DNA of 64,000 nt, taken from positions 851,501 to 915,500 of the forward strand of contig JAJGOT010000199.1 of NCBI GenBank assembly GCA_022457155.1, given 5' to 3'. The notes under the pieces were generated by a model. It worked only from the letters and a program-made list of their open reading frames with translations, had not been told where the DNA came from and made no database searches. Both the position numbers and the translations under genes were made by a program. This stretch comes from Cladopsammia gracilis (taxonomy: Eukaryota > Cnidaria > Anthozoa > Scleractinia > Dendrophylliidae). Shown piece by piece: positions 51,052-63,911 of this stretch (positions are counted from its first letter, which is position 1; every line of letters starts with the position of its first letter).

Positions 51052-53835
51052 ATGGCGGCCGGTGAACCAGTGGAACTTAGCCAACTTCCAATACCTCATT
51101 TAGAGAATCTAAGGGGTCAATTAGAAGAGGCAAGTTTTATACTCTTAGAGGAACTCCAAGGGTATCATTTAAGGGTAATATAACCTAATTATTCCCTTTC
51201 CCTAGGAAGTCAAATTGCTTGGAGACTCCATGAGTAAACTAAAAGTCGCCCAACAGAAGTTTGGAGATTCCAAAGAGAACGTCAAAAAACTGATGAACAA
51301 GGAATCAGGTTGGAGCTTGTATTTGATCACACTTGTTTCAGAAAGGGTTTTCATTTGTTTGATTGACTCATCTTGAACGTTTAATTCACAGGGAAAGATA
51401 TACTTGTACCATTGACTAGCTCTGTATCCTTTCAATACACAAACTTTTATTTCTACAGTACTGATTGTGCACGTGGGTGTGTATTTTGCAGAACGAAGAA
51501 TAGTTTGTTTTAGTCAATAATTAATGTTTAGGATTAGCGTGGTTAGCTTGGGCTCCTTAGAGGTGGCATCTATGATGTTAGAGTTAAAGTCAGGGTGAAT
51601 TATGTACCTATCATTGTTCTCCCCGACCCCTGGAGGGTGGGCTTAACAAATCCCCCACGCCTGGGCTATGGCACTACTACTTAACATACTCCCTTATCCG
51701 TATTAATTCCACATAGCCTTGGTTCTTTCCAATTCAATTCTTAATTGTATAAAATTTAAGTCACTGCAATGAAACAAACTGTGCTTTAATAAAAGTTCAA
51801 CAATGAATCATTTACCAACCATGCTGTTGAACATTGAGTGTTTGGCACTTTGCTCAAACAGGTTGGAGACTGGTACGTCACAAATAGTGTCAAAATGCCT
51901 ATCCTGGGGAGCCCATGGGCTGTGCATGCCTGCCTTCCTGGGGGTTCAAACTGTGGGGTGAAACCAATGGTGTGCATGAAGCTGGCTGACTTTCTACCCA
52001 TTTCAAAGGATGTGCAAGATCAATAGCACCATTCATAAATAATATGTATACTATGAACTTTAGTAATAAAGTAGATTGTCAGCCAGAAAAACAATTTATC
52101 CTTAAATGACAGCAGATGTACGTCCCAGGTACTCTTGAAAATACAAAATCTGTTTTAGTGAACATTGGAACCGGCTACTATGTAGAAAAGGTAAAGAAAG
52201 AAAACTTGTTTTAAGGTGATCATCAATAATTGAATTTTCTAAAATAACTCAAAATAGGGGATTACAATTTTTTATCATTGTGGTTAAAATAATTTGCACT
52301 TCGCCACCTTGCCATGTTTAAAAAACCTTTAGAAAACCAAATTTGGTTGTGATTTTAATGTTTTCAATCTTGAATCTCTAACATAATTTACCTCTTCCGT
52401 TGTTTTTATGAAAGGATGTTTAGTATATGTCCAAATGCATTATTCAGCCATACAATAATAATTTTCTTGAATTTAATGTCAAAATTCTCTGTTACATTTA
52501 GGGACTGAAAGAGGCTGATGAATATTTTGGGAGGAAAGTTGACCTACTAACCAAACAGCTGGAACTGCTGCAACCTAAATTAGTTGAAAAACATAAACTA
52601 CGACAAGGTAGGTTACTTGGAAATTCCAAAGAGGTTTAGTCTCCCACACAGCTCTTACTTGGGTCATCACACAATACTTCTCCACTCTAGTGGGGAGGTA
52701 GCTATATTCTTGGTTTACACATGACATCATAAAAATTCAACAATCTAAACTATATATCCGACAAAGCTGTTTCTAACATGGTATGTAGATTCAGGGTTTA
52801 AAATAGCAGCCGTCTGCCGGCGGTCGCCGGCACTTTGACCACACTTGCTGGCGACTTTTCACCAAAGAAAAAGAAAATTCATGTCATGCTTGGATCGGCC
52901 AACTGAAATCAAAGTCACTGCAATGGTATCCTGTAACGATAATTCAGGGTTCTCATAACACCCGGGGTGGTGCTACTAAAAAAGCTTTGAACAGATGATA
53001 AGAAGTGGCCTACACACAAATTGCAAAAAGTGAAAAAAAAAAATCATGTTGTTGACTGCTGAGGGTATGTGCTCATTCATTATTGACAGATGGGAAAAAG
53101 TGAGCCTGGACAAAAAAGCCTACAAATTCAAGCTTAAAGCTGTGATTTTATTTTGAACCCTACAGATTACAATCTTTCACTAAAAGTTTCTGATTTGAAA
53201 AGGTTTTAAATGTGTCATGCAATTCGTCATTATATTTCAGATAAGCCATGAAAAGATACAAAATTGAACCAGCTGAAAGTTATTTTTGCATTATAGCTGC
53301 TAATATGCTGATTTAATGCAACTAGTAGTTAATCAAATCTTTTGTGATGAGATTTTTGGCCACTCCATACATGTTTTACTACAATGTAGAAATTTCTAAT
53401 ACTTCTTTGCCTAGAACTCTTGAACGAAATGCTCTTGCACTTCAAAATTGGCCCAGATGTGTAGTTTTTAACTCTCTGCAATTCCATAAACATTTTGGAG
53501 TCGAAATTTGTTTTTTAATACTTCTGAATTTTGATATGACATATGTGCAAAGTTAATAAGGGGGAATAACGGGGAAAAGGGTGAAGACAAGGTAGAGACT
53601 GAAACAAATTTTCAGCCCCTCGGGACTCTTTTTTTTGTAGCAAGATCAGGAGGGGTTGGGGGGGGGGGGGGGGGCTCCCCAGAATCCACCAGTGCTGTCT
53701 CTCCTAGAGGTAAATTGTTAGCTGAGTGTGATGACATGAGTTTGTGTGTCTTTTTCAGCTGTTCAAGACATGTTGAGTCTGAAGGTACAAGCTCAAGTCC
53801 AGTCTCAGCTAGGTGGAATTCCTGCAAAGACATAA
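51052..53835 (+). CDS. PFDN5: Prefoldin subunit 5, 6 exons
   Basis: Alpha-type subunit of the hexameric prefoldin chaperone, which hands nascent actin and tubulin to the CCT chaperonin. Exons 51052-51129, 51206-51308, 51392-51423, 52116-52190, 52502-52607 and 53759-53835 give 471 nt (156 aa; human is 154). The start AAGATGGCGG is the first ATG. An N-terminal coiled coil covers residues 12-60 (LENLRGQLEEEVKLLGDSMS). The central hairpin region has ILVPLTSSMYVPG, then VLVNIGTGYYVEK, and a C-terminal coiled coil follows (GRKVDLLTKQLELLQPKLVE to AVQDMLSLKVQAQ). All key family blocks are present. Intron 1 is GC-AG. The promoter side abuts a palindrome, and the 3' flank carries a TIR element 86 bp past the stop. 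Confidence 0.95.
51130..51205 (+). other. PFDN5: GC-AG intron (PFDN5 intron 1)
   Basis: The exon ends GAAGAG and the intron starts GCAAGT, the standard context of non-canonical GC donors. It ends in CCCTAG. The only nearby GT alternative shifts the frame and brings a stop within about a dozen codons. 76 nt. Confidence 0.85.
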
Positions 53836-53920
53836 AACTTCTCTTCAATCAATTTTATCTGCCAAAATGACTTGTGTAACAAAGCTGTTGGATGCTTAAA
53901 AACCTTAAGCTTTCAACAAA

Positions 53921-54202
53921 AATATTACGGGGGGTGACAACTCTAACAAACGCTGTTTCATTCATTTTTCATTCATTCTTTATTTGCCATATATACAACA
54001 TTTTACAGATAGAAATTTTACAGATGGAAATAATAAAAGATTACAGAAAAAAGTGAATGGCGAGGAGACCTGAAAGAAACCACGAGGCTTATAATGAGTC
54101 AGGTTTCCTCACTTAAAAATAAACTAGTCTTAATACAATAATTACAATATGGGCTTATGTTAGTTAAATTTAACCATGGATTTTCTCTCTCTAACACACA
54201 CA

Positions 54203-54279
<77 letters not shown>

Positions 54280-54518
54280 ATTTGAGCCTATACTGTGTGG
54301 AACTGAAAGTTGTCCCGAAAATTTGGAATATCTTCCCGATTTTTTCGGAGACATTCTCGCAAAAATTTCAAACTTCCCGAAATTTTAACAACATTATCTC
54401 GCGTTTCCCCGAAAATTTTTCGAGTCTCCCGATTCCCGGCAAAATCTTCAGATTCCCGGAATAATTTTGTTTTTCTCCCGAAACAGGCCTTCTTAGAGTT
54501 GTCACCCCCCGTAATATT
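53921..54518. mobile_element. 598-bp element with perfect 26-bp terminal inverted repeats
   Basis: Left 53921-53946 begins AATATTACGGGGGGTGACAA and the right end 54493-54518 is its exact complement. A TA next to each GGGGGG block could be a mariner-type target. The interior contains a LINE-like 3' tail segment (about 53965-54150), a (CA)n tract, and a block rich in TTCCCG words. Located just after the PFDN5 stop codon. Confidence 0.75.
54196..54277. repeat. (CA)n microsatellite
   Basis: About 40 CA units with one early interruption (CATACA). Open frames across it are artefacts of the repeat. Confidence 0.98.
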
Positions 54519-54529
54519 CACTTTTAGTG

Positions 54530-56350
54530 ATCTATGAGGACTAGGAGAAGATAAGATTCCCCAATCTTCTCATGCAAAACTGAATTAATCTAATTTCACC
54601 TGAGCTCTGAGACTCAGTTTTCAACATCTTGCTCTAGAATTCCAAGGTAATAAATGAGCTGTCTTTATTCTTCAATGCACATTATATTTCTCTGTATGAA
54701 TTTTGCTTCCTTGCAGAAGTTTATGGAAAACAAAAACACACAGTTTGGTAGCCAAAGAGACTTTTGTTCTGTAAAATACAACCAACTATCAAACAAAAAA
54801 GACATTTACTCTGGTAAATAAATAAAGAGCACTTCTAGGAGATTAACAATTTGACTGCATTATTTTATTTTAAATTTGTATATGATGTCTTAGCTCCTTC
54901 CAAGCTATCTGACTTTTAAGGAAAATATCCATTTTTCAAACTTATAATAATTTTTGTGGCTTATTTGTAGTTTAGCTCTGTTAGTTCATCAGTGAATGGT
55001 CATGATAGAAAAAAGAATTTTAGCTTGCACTTGGAGAAATTTAGCAAAAAGATTTGTCCAATTATTTACACAAAATAATGCAAAACAAGTTAAGTCGTGA
55101 AAACTTGACTGGCTCAATTTACTAGTCTGGAAGGAAGGACCTATGTACACAATAATTTTGGATATGTTTGCTCTGACTCCACTCTGGCCTTTTGGATATT
55201 AGTTTCTTAATCCTTCTAAACTTCTTATTAATTTTTACTGATGGCCCCCTTTAAAAAATATTTTTTTTCCTTATAATAAATTTAACAAATGCAATGGACT
55301 TTGAAGGTTAAACTTAGTAGGATGCTTAAGCATAAAAAACTGGGATTAAATAACGGTAATATTCAAATTAGGTTAAAACTGATATTAATTGGAAACTTTC
55401 TTGTTAGCATGTCTAAAAACCCAGATTTTTCTTTTTAATTTTAAAAATATTTACATGCTCATGTCAATGGTTTGCAGCTGGCATAAACAATGGCTAAGGA
55501 TTATAAATATTCATTTTTCTGTTTATTCTGAACAAAAAAGGAAAATCTGCTCTCCTTATTGATTTGATAAGTGAGTCATTGAATAATTAAAAAGCCTTTC
55601 TCCAGATAGATAGTGTCTTAATTGACTTTACATTAGTTATTTTTCACCAAATGTCGTGCCAAGAACATTTCCAAGCCCAGAATTAAAGTTGAGCATACCC
55701 AAATAGACTTCTCTCAGTGTAATGTTGGTACTAACTCGTCTCACATATCTTTTTTTGTTGTTGTTTAAAATTCTAAAGTGTGACCAATTACATGAAGGCT
55801 ACTAAATGAATGGTTCTTTGGTTTGGTTTGTTTTGGTATAATTTTGCAAAAATGACATTTGAGCTACTTAGGACACTGAAAGGATTAAATAAAATCTCAA
55901 ATTCAATATTATTTTCTTGTTGGTTATTAAAACGTGTTTTTCAGCGAACATATACGTAATCTTTAATCCTTAGAACCACAGGAAAATGGTTGCTATTTTG
56001 ATTTTGTCATAACAAAATAGTGATTTCTATGGGTGAACAACTGATTCGCATATATTTGCATAAATTAGAAAGGTAAGTTTACAATTCGCACATCAACATG
56101 GCAACAAGAGGTATATTCATGAAGATCACTGCTTGCGATTAATTGCATTCCACTTTTAATAACGACCATAATCGTATAAAAGTACTCAATCTCTCTTCTA
56201 TTCGTACTGCACGCGGTTTGAAAAGTTACTTCAAAGCTTGCAAAACTGCTTGCCTTGATTGTAATTATCATTGCATTTGGTTCGGTTTTCCGCGACCGTA
56301 AATACGTCAATTAACTTCAACGATTGTTGTTTTCGGTGGCTTAAGCAAAG
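54530..56350. other. Intergenic before the kinesin gene
   Basis: AT-rich, with no gene. A single fragment of the satellite family lies at about 55765-55810. The end contains the presumed kinesin promoter, with no clear TATA box. Confidence 0.45.
55765..55810 (+). repeat. Satellite fragment H
   Basis: AAAATTCTAAAGTGTGACCA then ATGAAGGCTACT matches the start of the satellite monomer. Confidence 0.55.
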
Positions 56351-59300
56351 ATGTCTGACGGAGAATCAGAAAATGTGAAGGTGGCAGTTCGGGTAAGGCC
56401 ATTTATATCCTTTTAACTTGTTTGAAAACTTAATGTTACATGACTGTACAATTTCGCATAGAATAGATAAGCTTACTACGACAGGTACCCCGGGGACAGT
56501 ACTGACATAAGCTGTAGTGTGTATGTCTGTAGTTTATACTTTTCACTCTAAGCGATTTGTTTGACACGATAAATAAATATTTTAAATTACCTGAACAGAG
56601 CAATGCTTTAAAATGGACCCGAGGACTTTTTCTTATCGCATGAAATGCGTTTCCTTTATTGGTTTCCCCTTTATTTATTGCAAACTGATTACAGGTAGAT
56701 ATTAGCTTATAGTTTCAATTAAATTGTAATCGCATGTTGTAAAACTTACCTAACATGCATAAGCTAAAACGTTTCTTTAATTCTTTAATTCTAAGCATAC
56801 AATTAAAATGGGATTTTGATTATAACTTATCATGGATCCGGGTTTAAAATCCGTAAATCACGACCGTCGTTTAAACAAGGTCAAAATAGCAATCTTATAT
56901 TGGCCAGCTTTGATATGATCTGCAGATCAGATGAAACATGAGATAGGAAAGCCTTGTCATGCAACAAATTACGCGTTGCACGGTTTTGTTCAAAATGAGT
57001 TCAGGTAAATTTTGCTCATATTTGTTTTAAGTTGTCATAAAAAATGCCAACAGTGTTTTTATTGTGTCCATTCCAAACTTTAAATTTTGCATTTAAATTG
57101 CTTGACTGTTAACTTGTGTTGGGATGGGCAAGGGGGGGTGGAGTGGAGGGGTGGAAAATTTTTCAAAATTTAGGATTGGACAAAGTGTCACTTAGCACAA
57201 GGAGATCTTGAGATTTCCTTGTACAAAAGGTGAAACATGCAAACATTGCCTAATTTGCCTAGGTATCTGCTCTCTACAACAACTATGGATATGCAATTGT
57301 CTAAATCAATTGCTGCATTTAGCAGTCTCTTCATGTAAACTACTACAGGCCACTTGGTTGTTAAGAGAAGTCTCCTTGTGTGTGATGACCTTTAGCCATA
57401 ATTTGCATGATACAGATACCATAGACATATACCTTGTGCGAGCAAGTGGATCTTAAACATTTCATAACTTAATGTGGAAAGGCAAATATTCCTTAACAAT
57501 TCTCACAACAAACGTGAAAGGGCCAGAAATTCAACATTGATAGTTGAGATGAAAGGAGAGTCAACTTACTTGACAAACCCAGACGAGCCGAATGAAGAGC
57601 CTAAGAAGTTCACATTTGACTACAGTTACTGGTCACATGATGGCTTTGAAGAGAAAGCTGATGGCTACCTGGCTGGAACTGTGCCGCATTATGCAGATCA
57701 GGTAGAGTACTGTACCCATAGTGAAAATACTTTAATAATTACTGATATTTATAGGAATAAATAAATTTTATCAATAAATAAATAACAATTAACAGGAAAT
57801 TAACCCTTAAATTAAACAGGCCCAATGTTTTTGTGATCGAATTTTGCAAAGAGGTACCATATAGGAGACCCTCCCATTTTTTCTCACATTCTGCCCTCTT
57901 CTCTTGAATTTCTGCCCCTCTGGGGTGGGGGTGGGGGTGGGGGTGGGGGGGGCAACAACCCTGTCTCCCTGTCTCCCCCTCTGTCCCTCCTTACAGGATA
58001 AGTGAATTGTAAGGTGGCTGTCTTTCCATGATCTGCATTTGCCCACTGCATGCAGTGTTTCTCACTTTCTTAAGTTAATTAGGTGGCATTTTAACCACTA
58101 AATGTAGTTGGTTCTATAAGATCACTAAGAGCATTTTAATGTACTGTATATTGCAGATGAAGGTGTACGATGATCTTGGCAAGGGAGTGCTGGCGAATGC
58201 TTGGGCAGGGTTTAACACGTCACTGTTTGCTTATGGACAGACTGGATCAGGAAAGTCTTGGTCAATTGTCGGTTATGGTGCAAACAAAGGTTTGTGCTGG
58301 ATGATACATGACTTTTAGAACTTTCTAATTTCTTAATACAAGTTAATAGTCAAGAAAACATATCACTTCTGAGTCCGGGTAATACTAAATCTTGCACGGT
58401 AGCTACATAGTGCATGATAGTGCATATTCCAATCATGTCTATACAATAATTAATGTTTTTACCATGTTATTATTTTAAAATGATTGTCAAATATTATTGA
58501 GTATTTTTATGGTAAATGATAACTTGGCCTTTATTTTCCTTATATAAAAAGGAATTGTGCCAATCTTCTGTGAACAGATTTTTGTGGGCATAGATGAGAA
58601 AAAGCAAGGTGGTGATCCAGCGCAATATGAGGTACTAAACAATCATTAATTAAATTACTTTTAAAATAAATTCAACCTTTGGATTTTATTCACCCTGTTA
58701 ATGATCACAAATGTCTATTGTTGTTATCGCGTGAAATTCAGTAAGAACCACAGATTAATAGACTCTCGGCAAAAGAAATCTTGAACTAACTCACTGTTTG
58801 GAAATGAGTAGGGGATGAATAATCCCCTGTGAGTGATACAACCTTTCCTTAGGGGGAGAGGATACAGACCACACATGCATTCAGGCCCCTAGTAATTGGT
58901 GTACAAGCTTGTGTGGTGTCACTGCCAAGTCTGGTGAAAACTGAATGTGCAATGTGAATTACAAGCATAATGTGTTGTTCAAGAAAACAGCCATACTCCT
59001 TCCCAGAATTTTTTTTGTTTAACTGCCCCCCCCCCCCCCCCCCCCCAAACCCAATTTGAGACTTCCATTAGCTCCCTCTCGTGGATGGTGTGGATCTTTC
59101 TTGAACCGCACAATATAAGGATAGCTTCCAGAAGGAAACTAACTCAAATTCACTCGTGGCCTTGCAATTTAATGATTTAATCCTGAAATTTTATATCATT
59201 CACCAAAATGTTTCTGAAAAATTTATCTGGAAGCTGCCTTCTCTGGTGAGCTCTGGCACTTTCAAACAGTACTGTAACCCCTGGTTTAACGCTAAACGGC

Positions 59301-62300
59301 AGTTTTTAATCATTGAAGGTGACATTTAGTATGCTTGAGATCTACAATGAGAAAGTCCGTGACCTTTTGAACCCTTCAAACAACAAAGGAGGCCTGCGTG
59401 TTCGACAGCACCCTAAGAAAGGCTTCTATGCTGATGGTCTTAAAACCTTACCAGTGAGTAGCTACAAGGATATAGAGGCACGCATGGAAGAAGGAACAAC
59501 CAACAGAACGGTGGCAGCTACTAACATGAATGCAACAAGCAGGTCTGTGTTTTAGAACTTTTATTTTGTAAGTGGCTATCATACCAGTATGACTATTAAA
59601 CCAGTTCAAGTTCATTCCTGTTCTCCCTTGCATGTAGCTCTCCATTTGTTTACATGATGCCAATCCCATAATTTATTCTTAAATACAGTCAAACCTCCTC
59701 CATATACAGACACCAAAGGGACAGACCCAAGTATCTGCATTATAGAGGTATCCTCGGGACCAACTGTCCCTAATAGAGAGTAGTCTGTATTATGGGGTGT
59801 CTGTAAGGAGAGGTTGAACTTTATGCAAGAGCATAAGCCAGAGACATGTGGTTTCTGGAGAGAGAATGTTGCAGGGCCCCTTATGTGCCTACTTGGTACG
59901 ATAAGCAATGATGTTGATGATGAGTCATACTGGCATCCGTTGACTTCCCAGCTCCCATTTGGCTATGAATCAGGGTTTAAAAAAAAATGTTGGCAATTTT
60001 TATTTTGAGGGAATTATCTTAAGCAGAGATAAAATTAATGTATGTAGCCCCAAGCTAAAAAAATGTCCACTTGTGAAAGTGAAAGTGTCACCTTGTTCCA
60101 TAGCTGCTGCAACAATCTTGGGGTGCGATGCAAAATTACAGACAAAAGGGGAGGGGGGGGGGGGGGGCTTCCCTCTAAATATGCCCATGGTACAACAGGT
60201 ATATATATGACAACCTGTTACAAGAGGTTTTTTTACATTGAGCTAAGATACAAAGTGTAGAGGCTAATAAGAGTGTGGTAAGGTTTCTGAATTTTTGTTG
60301 AATAAATTTGTCAGCCGTGCGCACACAATAGTTGGTGTGACGTTCACACAGAAGAGGAAGAATGAAGCTGGCGAAGAGACAGCAAAAACATCGTTGATCA
60401 ATCTGGTGGACTTGGCTGGGAGGTGTGTTTCAATTTACATTTCTGATATAAAATTATCTACTCTAACTACACATACATCCACATACAAGCATGAGCAAAT
60501 ACATGTCAAGTTGTTCTCAAGTGTCTTTTAAATTACATGCATGCTAAAGAAGTAACTCAATGGCAGTTCATTAAATCAAAATTTCAATGAGTCTCTGAGG
60601 CGTTCTTGGCAAAATTGCAAATTTGTCAAGGGTCAAGGTTCCCTCATCTCTCAATTCACATACAAGACTTGAATGCAAAGAAAAGAAATATAGATGTTTT
60701 TCAAGAAACCCCTAAGGCCTGGACACATGGTGCAACATTGCACTCAACAAGTCAAGATTTTTTGGGGGTGTCACAAGATGCATTGAATTTGTTGCATGCA
60801 TTGTTGCAAAAGTAAAACTTGAATATACTTCTGCAACTGATGTGTGCAATATGTTGCAGGAAAAGTTGCACCGCATGTCTGTGCCTTTAGAATAATCAAT
60901 ATTTAGAAATTTGATTTAAAGATTGTGTATTGTTTGTGTCTTATGCTTCAACAAGAAATTTGGAACAATAACTTGAAAATTTAAATTCCTTCATAGATTA
61001 ACAAAATACATTTTCAAACTTGCTGTTACAATGATTATGTAATAATAATGGCTTTGGTTGTAAACAGTGAACGTGCAGATTCCACTGGGGCCACAGGAGA
61101 CAGACTGAAGGAAGGAGCAGCCATTAACCAGTCTTTATCCAGCTTAGGAAATGTTATTGCTGGTATGAATGTTATTTTATAAGTTGTATGCTACTTGTTT
61201 ATTCTACTATAACACTCCACTCAATTATCATCTTGTTCCCATTCCACTTCCCATCCATTCTTTTTACCATCCACTTTTTTGTTATTCTACTGACCTCTCT
61301 TTCTACTTGTTTCCCTCCATTTTCCTGTTTGATTTCCATGTTATTTCCATTTGTCTAGACTGTTTATGCATTCTATTTAGTAATATTCTAATAATAACAC
61401 TCCACTCAATTTCCATCTTGTTCCCATTCCACTTCCCATCCATTCTTTTTACCATCCACTTGTCTGTTATTCTACTTACCTCTCTTTCTACTTGTTTCCC
61501 TCCATTTTCCTTTTTGATTTCCATGTTATTTCCATTTGTCTAGACTGTTTATGCATTCTATTTAGTAATATTCTTTGTACTAAACTTTTCACACCTTGTT
61601 TTTTTTTATTTTAGCTCTTGTGGACAAAGCAAATGGAAAGAACGTCAGAGGTAGGACAATGTCACAACATTTTACATTACAGATCAGAAGTTTTTAATGA
61701 CATCACATCATTCAGCTAAGTCTAATGTGAAACATTGTTTCCAGTTTTAATACAAGTCAATCATTTTTTTTTAGTTCCATTCCGAGACTCAGTTTTGACA
61801 AAACTTCTAAAGAATGCTCTTGGAGGAAATAGCAAAACTATGATGGTGAGAGTGTCACATAAAATAAGAAAATAAGACCCATTATAAAATGCTCAAGGAA
61901 ATGCGCGCGCTTTGATTGGTTAAACCAAGTTCATTATAACTCGATAAAGCACGCGTATGACATAAGATTCATTAGAACCGTTTTTCTTTTATAAAAGAAA
62001 TAAAAAAACTTGTTCCTCGTGCATTGTTGAGTTATATAAGCACTTGGGAATTTTTAAGAACACTCGAGAAGTGCGAAAAGCACTCGCCTTTGGCTCGTGC
62101 TTCTTTGCACTTCTCTCGTGCTTTCTAACCCACCCCACTGCCTTTTAATTTAAAAGAAATCTAGTTCCACCAATTCAAAGTGCAATGTTTCATACATACT
62201 CATAAAAGACAATTGCAAACATTACACAAAGCCCACATATGAGGCACTTGCATCATGAAAATTGAATCAAAAACTTTTCTTTCACTAGCTACACATTAAC

Positions 62301-63911
62301 TGATTTTTTATTTTATTTTTTTTTTGTAATGTGATGCCAGTTTAGCCTGCATTGTCAGGGGGGAGGGGCAACTCTTCTTTCTCGCACATCCCTCCCTCTA
62401 TTTGTGTACATTTTGAAAGATAAGTGCTTTCTCTTCTGATAAGCGACATGTTGTGTTATTTTGATGTAGATTGCTGCAATCAGTCCAGCAGACATTAACT
62501 ATGATGAAACGCTATCAACCTTGAGATATGGTGAGTGTTGGGTTTTGTTCATATTTATGTGACTTTTTACTGCATCAACATAATGCCAGCTTGAATAATG
62601 TAACACAGAATACAACACAATAACTTCATAAATAAATACAATTTCGTAAATGGATTATCGCAATTCACAGCTGACCGTGCAAAACAGATCAAGACAGTAG
62701 CTAAAGTCAATGAAGACCCCACTGAAAAACTGATCAGGGAGTTAAAAGAAGAAAACGAAAAACTGATGGAAATGTTGAAGAAAGCGCAGTCAGGGGAGGC
62801 TATAAAGATGTCAGCAGATGATGACGACGATGATGATGATGAACAACAGAAGGAAGGAATGTCTGAAGAAGGTGAGGTCTTCATGGTTTTTATGTTTCAT
62901 TTCTGTGTGAACTGATGCTGGTCTTTTGCTGTCTGGCCTGTCTTTCAATGTGTTCTCTGTGAAGGAGGCAATCTTAGAGAAACTCTGACATATCTACATC
63001 CTTGTCTTTATGTTTTTTTAGAATTGGCTGAACTCAGAAAACAAATAGAAGAGGAAATCAAAGCATCAGTAAGTCATTTATGATTTAAGATTCCAATCTC
63101 ATGTGATTGATAATACATAAACCAGCTCTCATTAAATTAAATTGTACTTCAAAATGATGTCAGGATCATGATCATCTAGTTTTACTTTTTCTAGCTGTCA
63201 TTAAAATTAACTCAATAAACATATAATAAACATTTCCTTTCCTTTTTAAACCTTCAGATGGCTCAGACTGAGCGTGCAACTGAGGATATGAACAAAAACT
63301 GGGATGACAGAGTTGCAGAGTCCAAAAAGGATACTAAGGTATAACTAACCTTTGTATGTCATGTTTAACCATCACTACATACCAGTATGCCAATTGTCCT
63401 GGTATCATAAGACCATGTGAAAGCTAGAATTGAGTAATGTTTTGTTCCATTTCCTAAGGATAAAGATGCTGAGAAGAAGGAGCGTCAGTCCACCCCTCAT
63501 CTGTGGAATTTGAACCCTGATCCACAGCTGACAGGAATGATTGTACAAATGATAAAATCTGGTAAGTGTAATACTCATTGTTTTTAAAACAGAAAGCTGT
63601 ATCTGTCAGTTGAATTGTGGAGCCTATTTTTACTTGGATTTCGCGCCATATCAATGCAGTGTCATTACCTTGCTTTGTAGTGATACGAAGAGCGAGATTG
63701 ATATCCAGATAAAATTTTCCAGTGTTCGCTTCTGTGGAAAGCCAGAGAATCAGACACCATGTTTGATTAGAGAAAATAATAGTCATTGTTTCTTTGTAAA
63801 CCAGTCTATTGCTGAAGTACCCTGCCCTCACATTATTTCTACTCTAGGAGTTGTAAAAGTTGGTAACCGAAAAGCTGATCCACCTGCAGACATTGCTCTT
63901 GCTGGATTGAA
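56351..63911 (+). CDS. KIF28: Kinesin-3 family motor, KIF28-like (partial, 15 exons visible)
   Basis: Plus-end microtubule motor. Exons: 56351-56404, 57507-57701, 58157-58289, 58552-58631, 59319-59542, 60315-60422, 61068-61162, 61615-61650, 61775-61845, 62470-62530, 62671-62871, 63022-63068, 63258-63338, 63459-63561, 63848-63911. They encode 517 aa in continuous phase; the gene runs on past the window. The motor starts [19 protein letters not shown]. The P-loop GQTGSGKS is at residues 110-117, switch I NMNATSSRAH at about 223-232, switch II DLAGSE at 261-266, then [21 protein letters not shown] short coiled coil after the motor includes a run of eight aspartates (about 390-397). From about residue 476 ([13 protein letters not shown]) a kinesin-3-type FHA domain begins. 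The FHA domain fixes the kinesin-3 family. KIF28 is the best subfamily match from memory, less certain. Intron 1 is of the U12 AT-AC type. Confidence 0.9.
56405..57506 (+). other. KIF28: U12-type AT-AC intron (kinesin intron 1)
   Basis: The donor reads TTT|ATATCCTTTT, the branch-point region TTCCTTAAC lies at 57489-57497, and the acceptor reads TTCTCAC|AAC. Donor and branch match the minor-spliceosome consensus exactly, and the branch adenosine is about 10-11 nt from the acceptor. Removal joins VAVRVRPF to NKRERARNS in frame, as in kinesins. The tempting GTAAGG at 56393 is coding (Val-Arg). Confidence 0.93.
61203..61573. repeat. 190-bp tandem duplication in a kinesin intron
   Basis: Two nearly identical pyrimidine-rich units (about 61203-61387 and 61391-61573), each containing AACACTCCACTCAATT, CCACTTCCCATCCATTC and GTCTAGACTGTTTATGCATT. 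Located in intron 7. Confidence 0.9.

Noticed and set aside
51121..51150. A GT donor for PFDN5 exon 1
   Set aside because: The only nearby GT shifts frame and gives an early stop in exon 2.
54160..54388. Open frames across the CA tract
   Set aside because: Dipeptide runs (Thr-His, Cys-Val) produced by the microsatellite.
56351..56416. Reading kinesin exon 1 straight on, or splicing at GTAAGG
   Set aside because: Read-through hits a stop after RPFISF, and splicing at GTAAGG loses the conserved VRPF; the AT-AC junction restores the family sequence.
63454..63831. 125-codon minus-strand frame
   Set aside because: Antisense to kinesin exon 14 and its intron; no recognisable domain.
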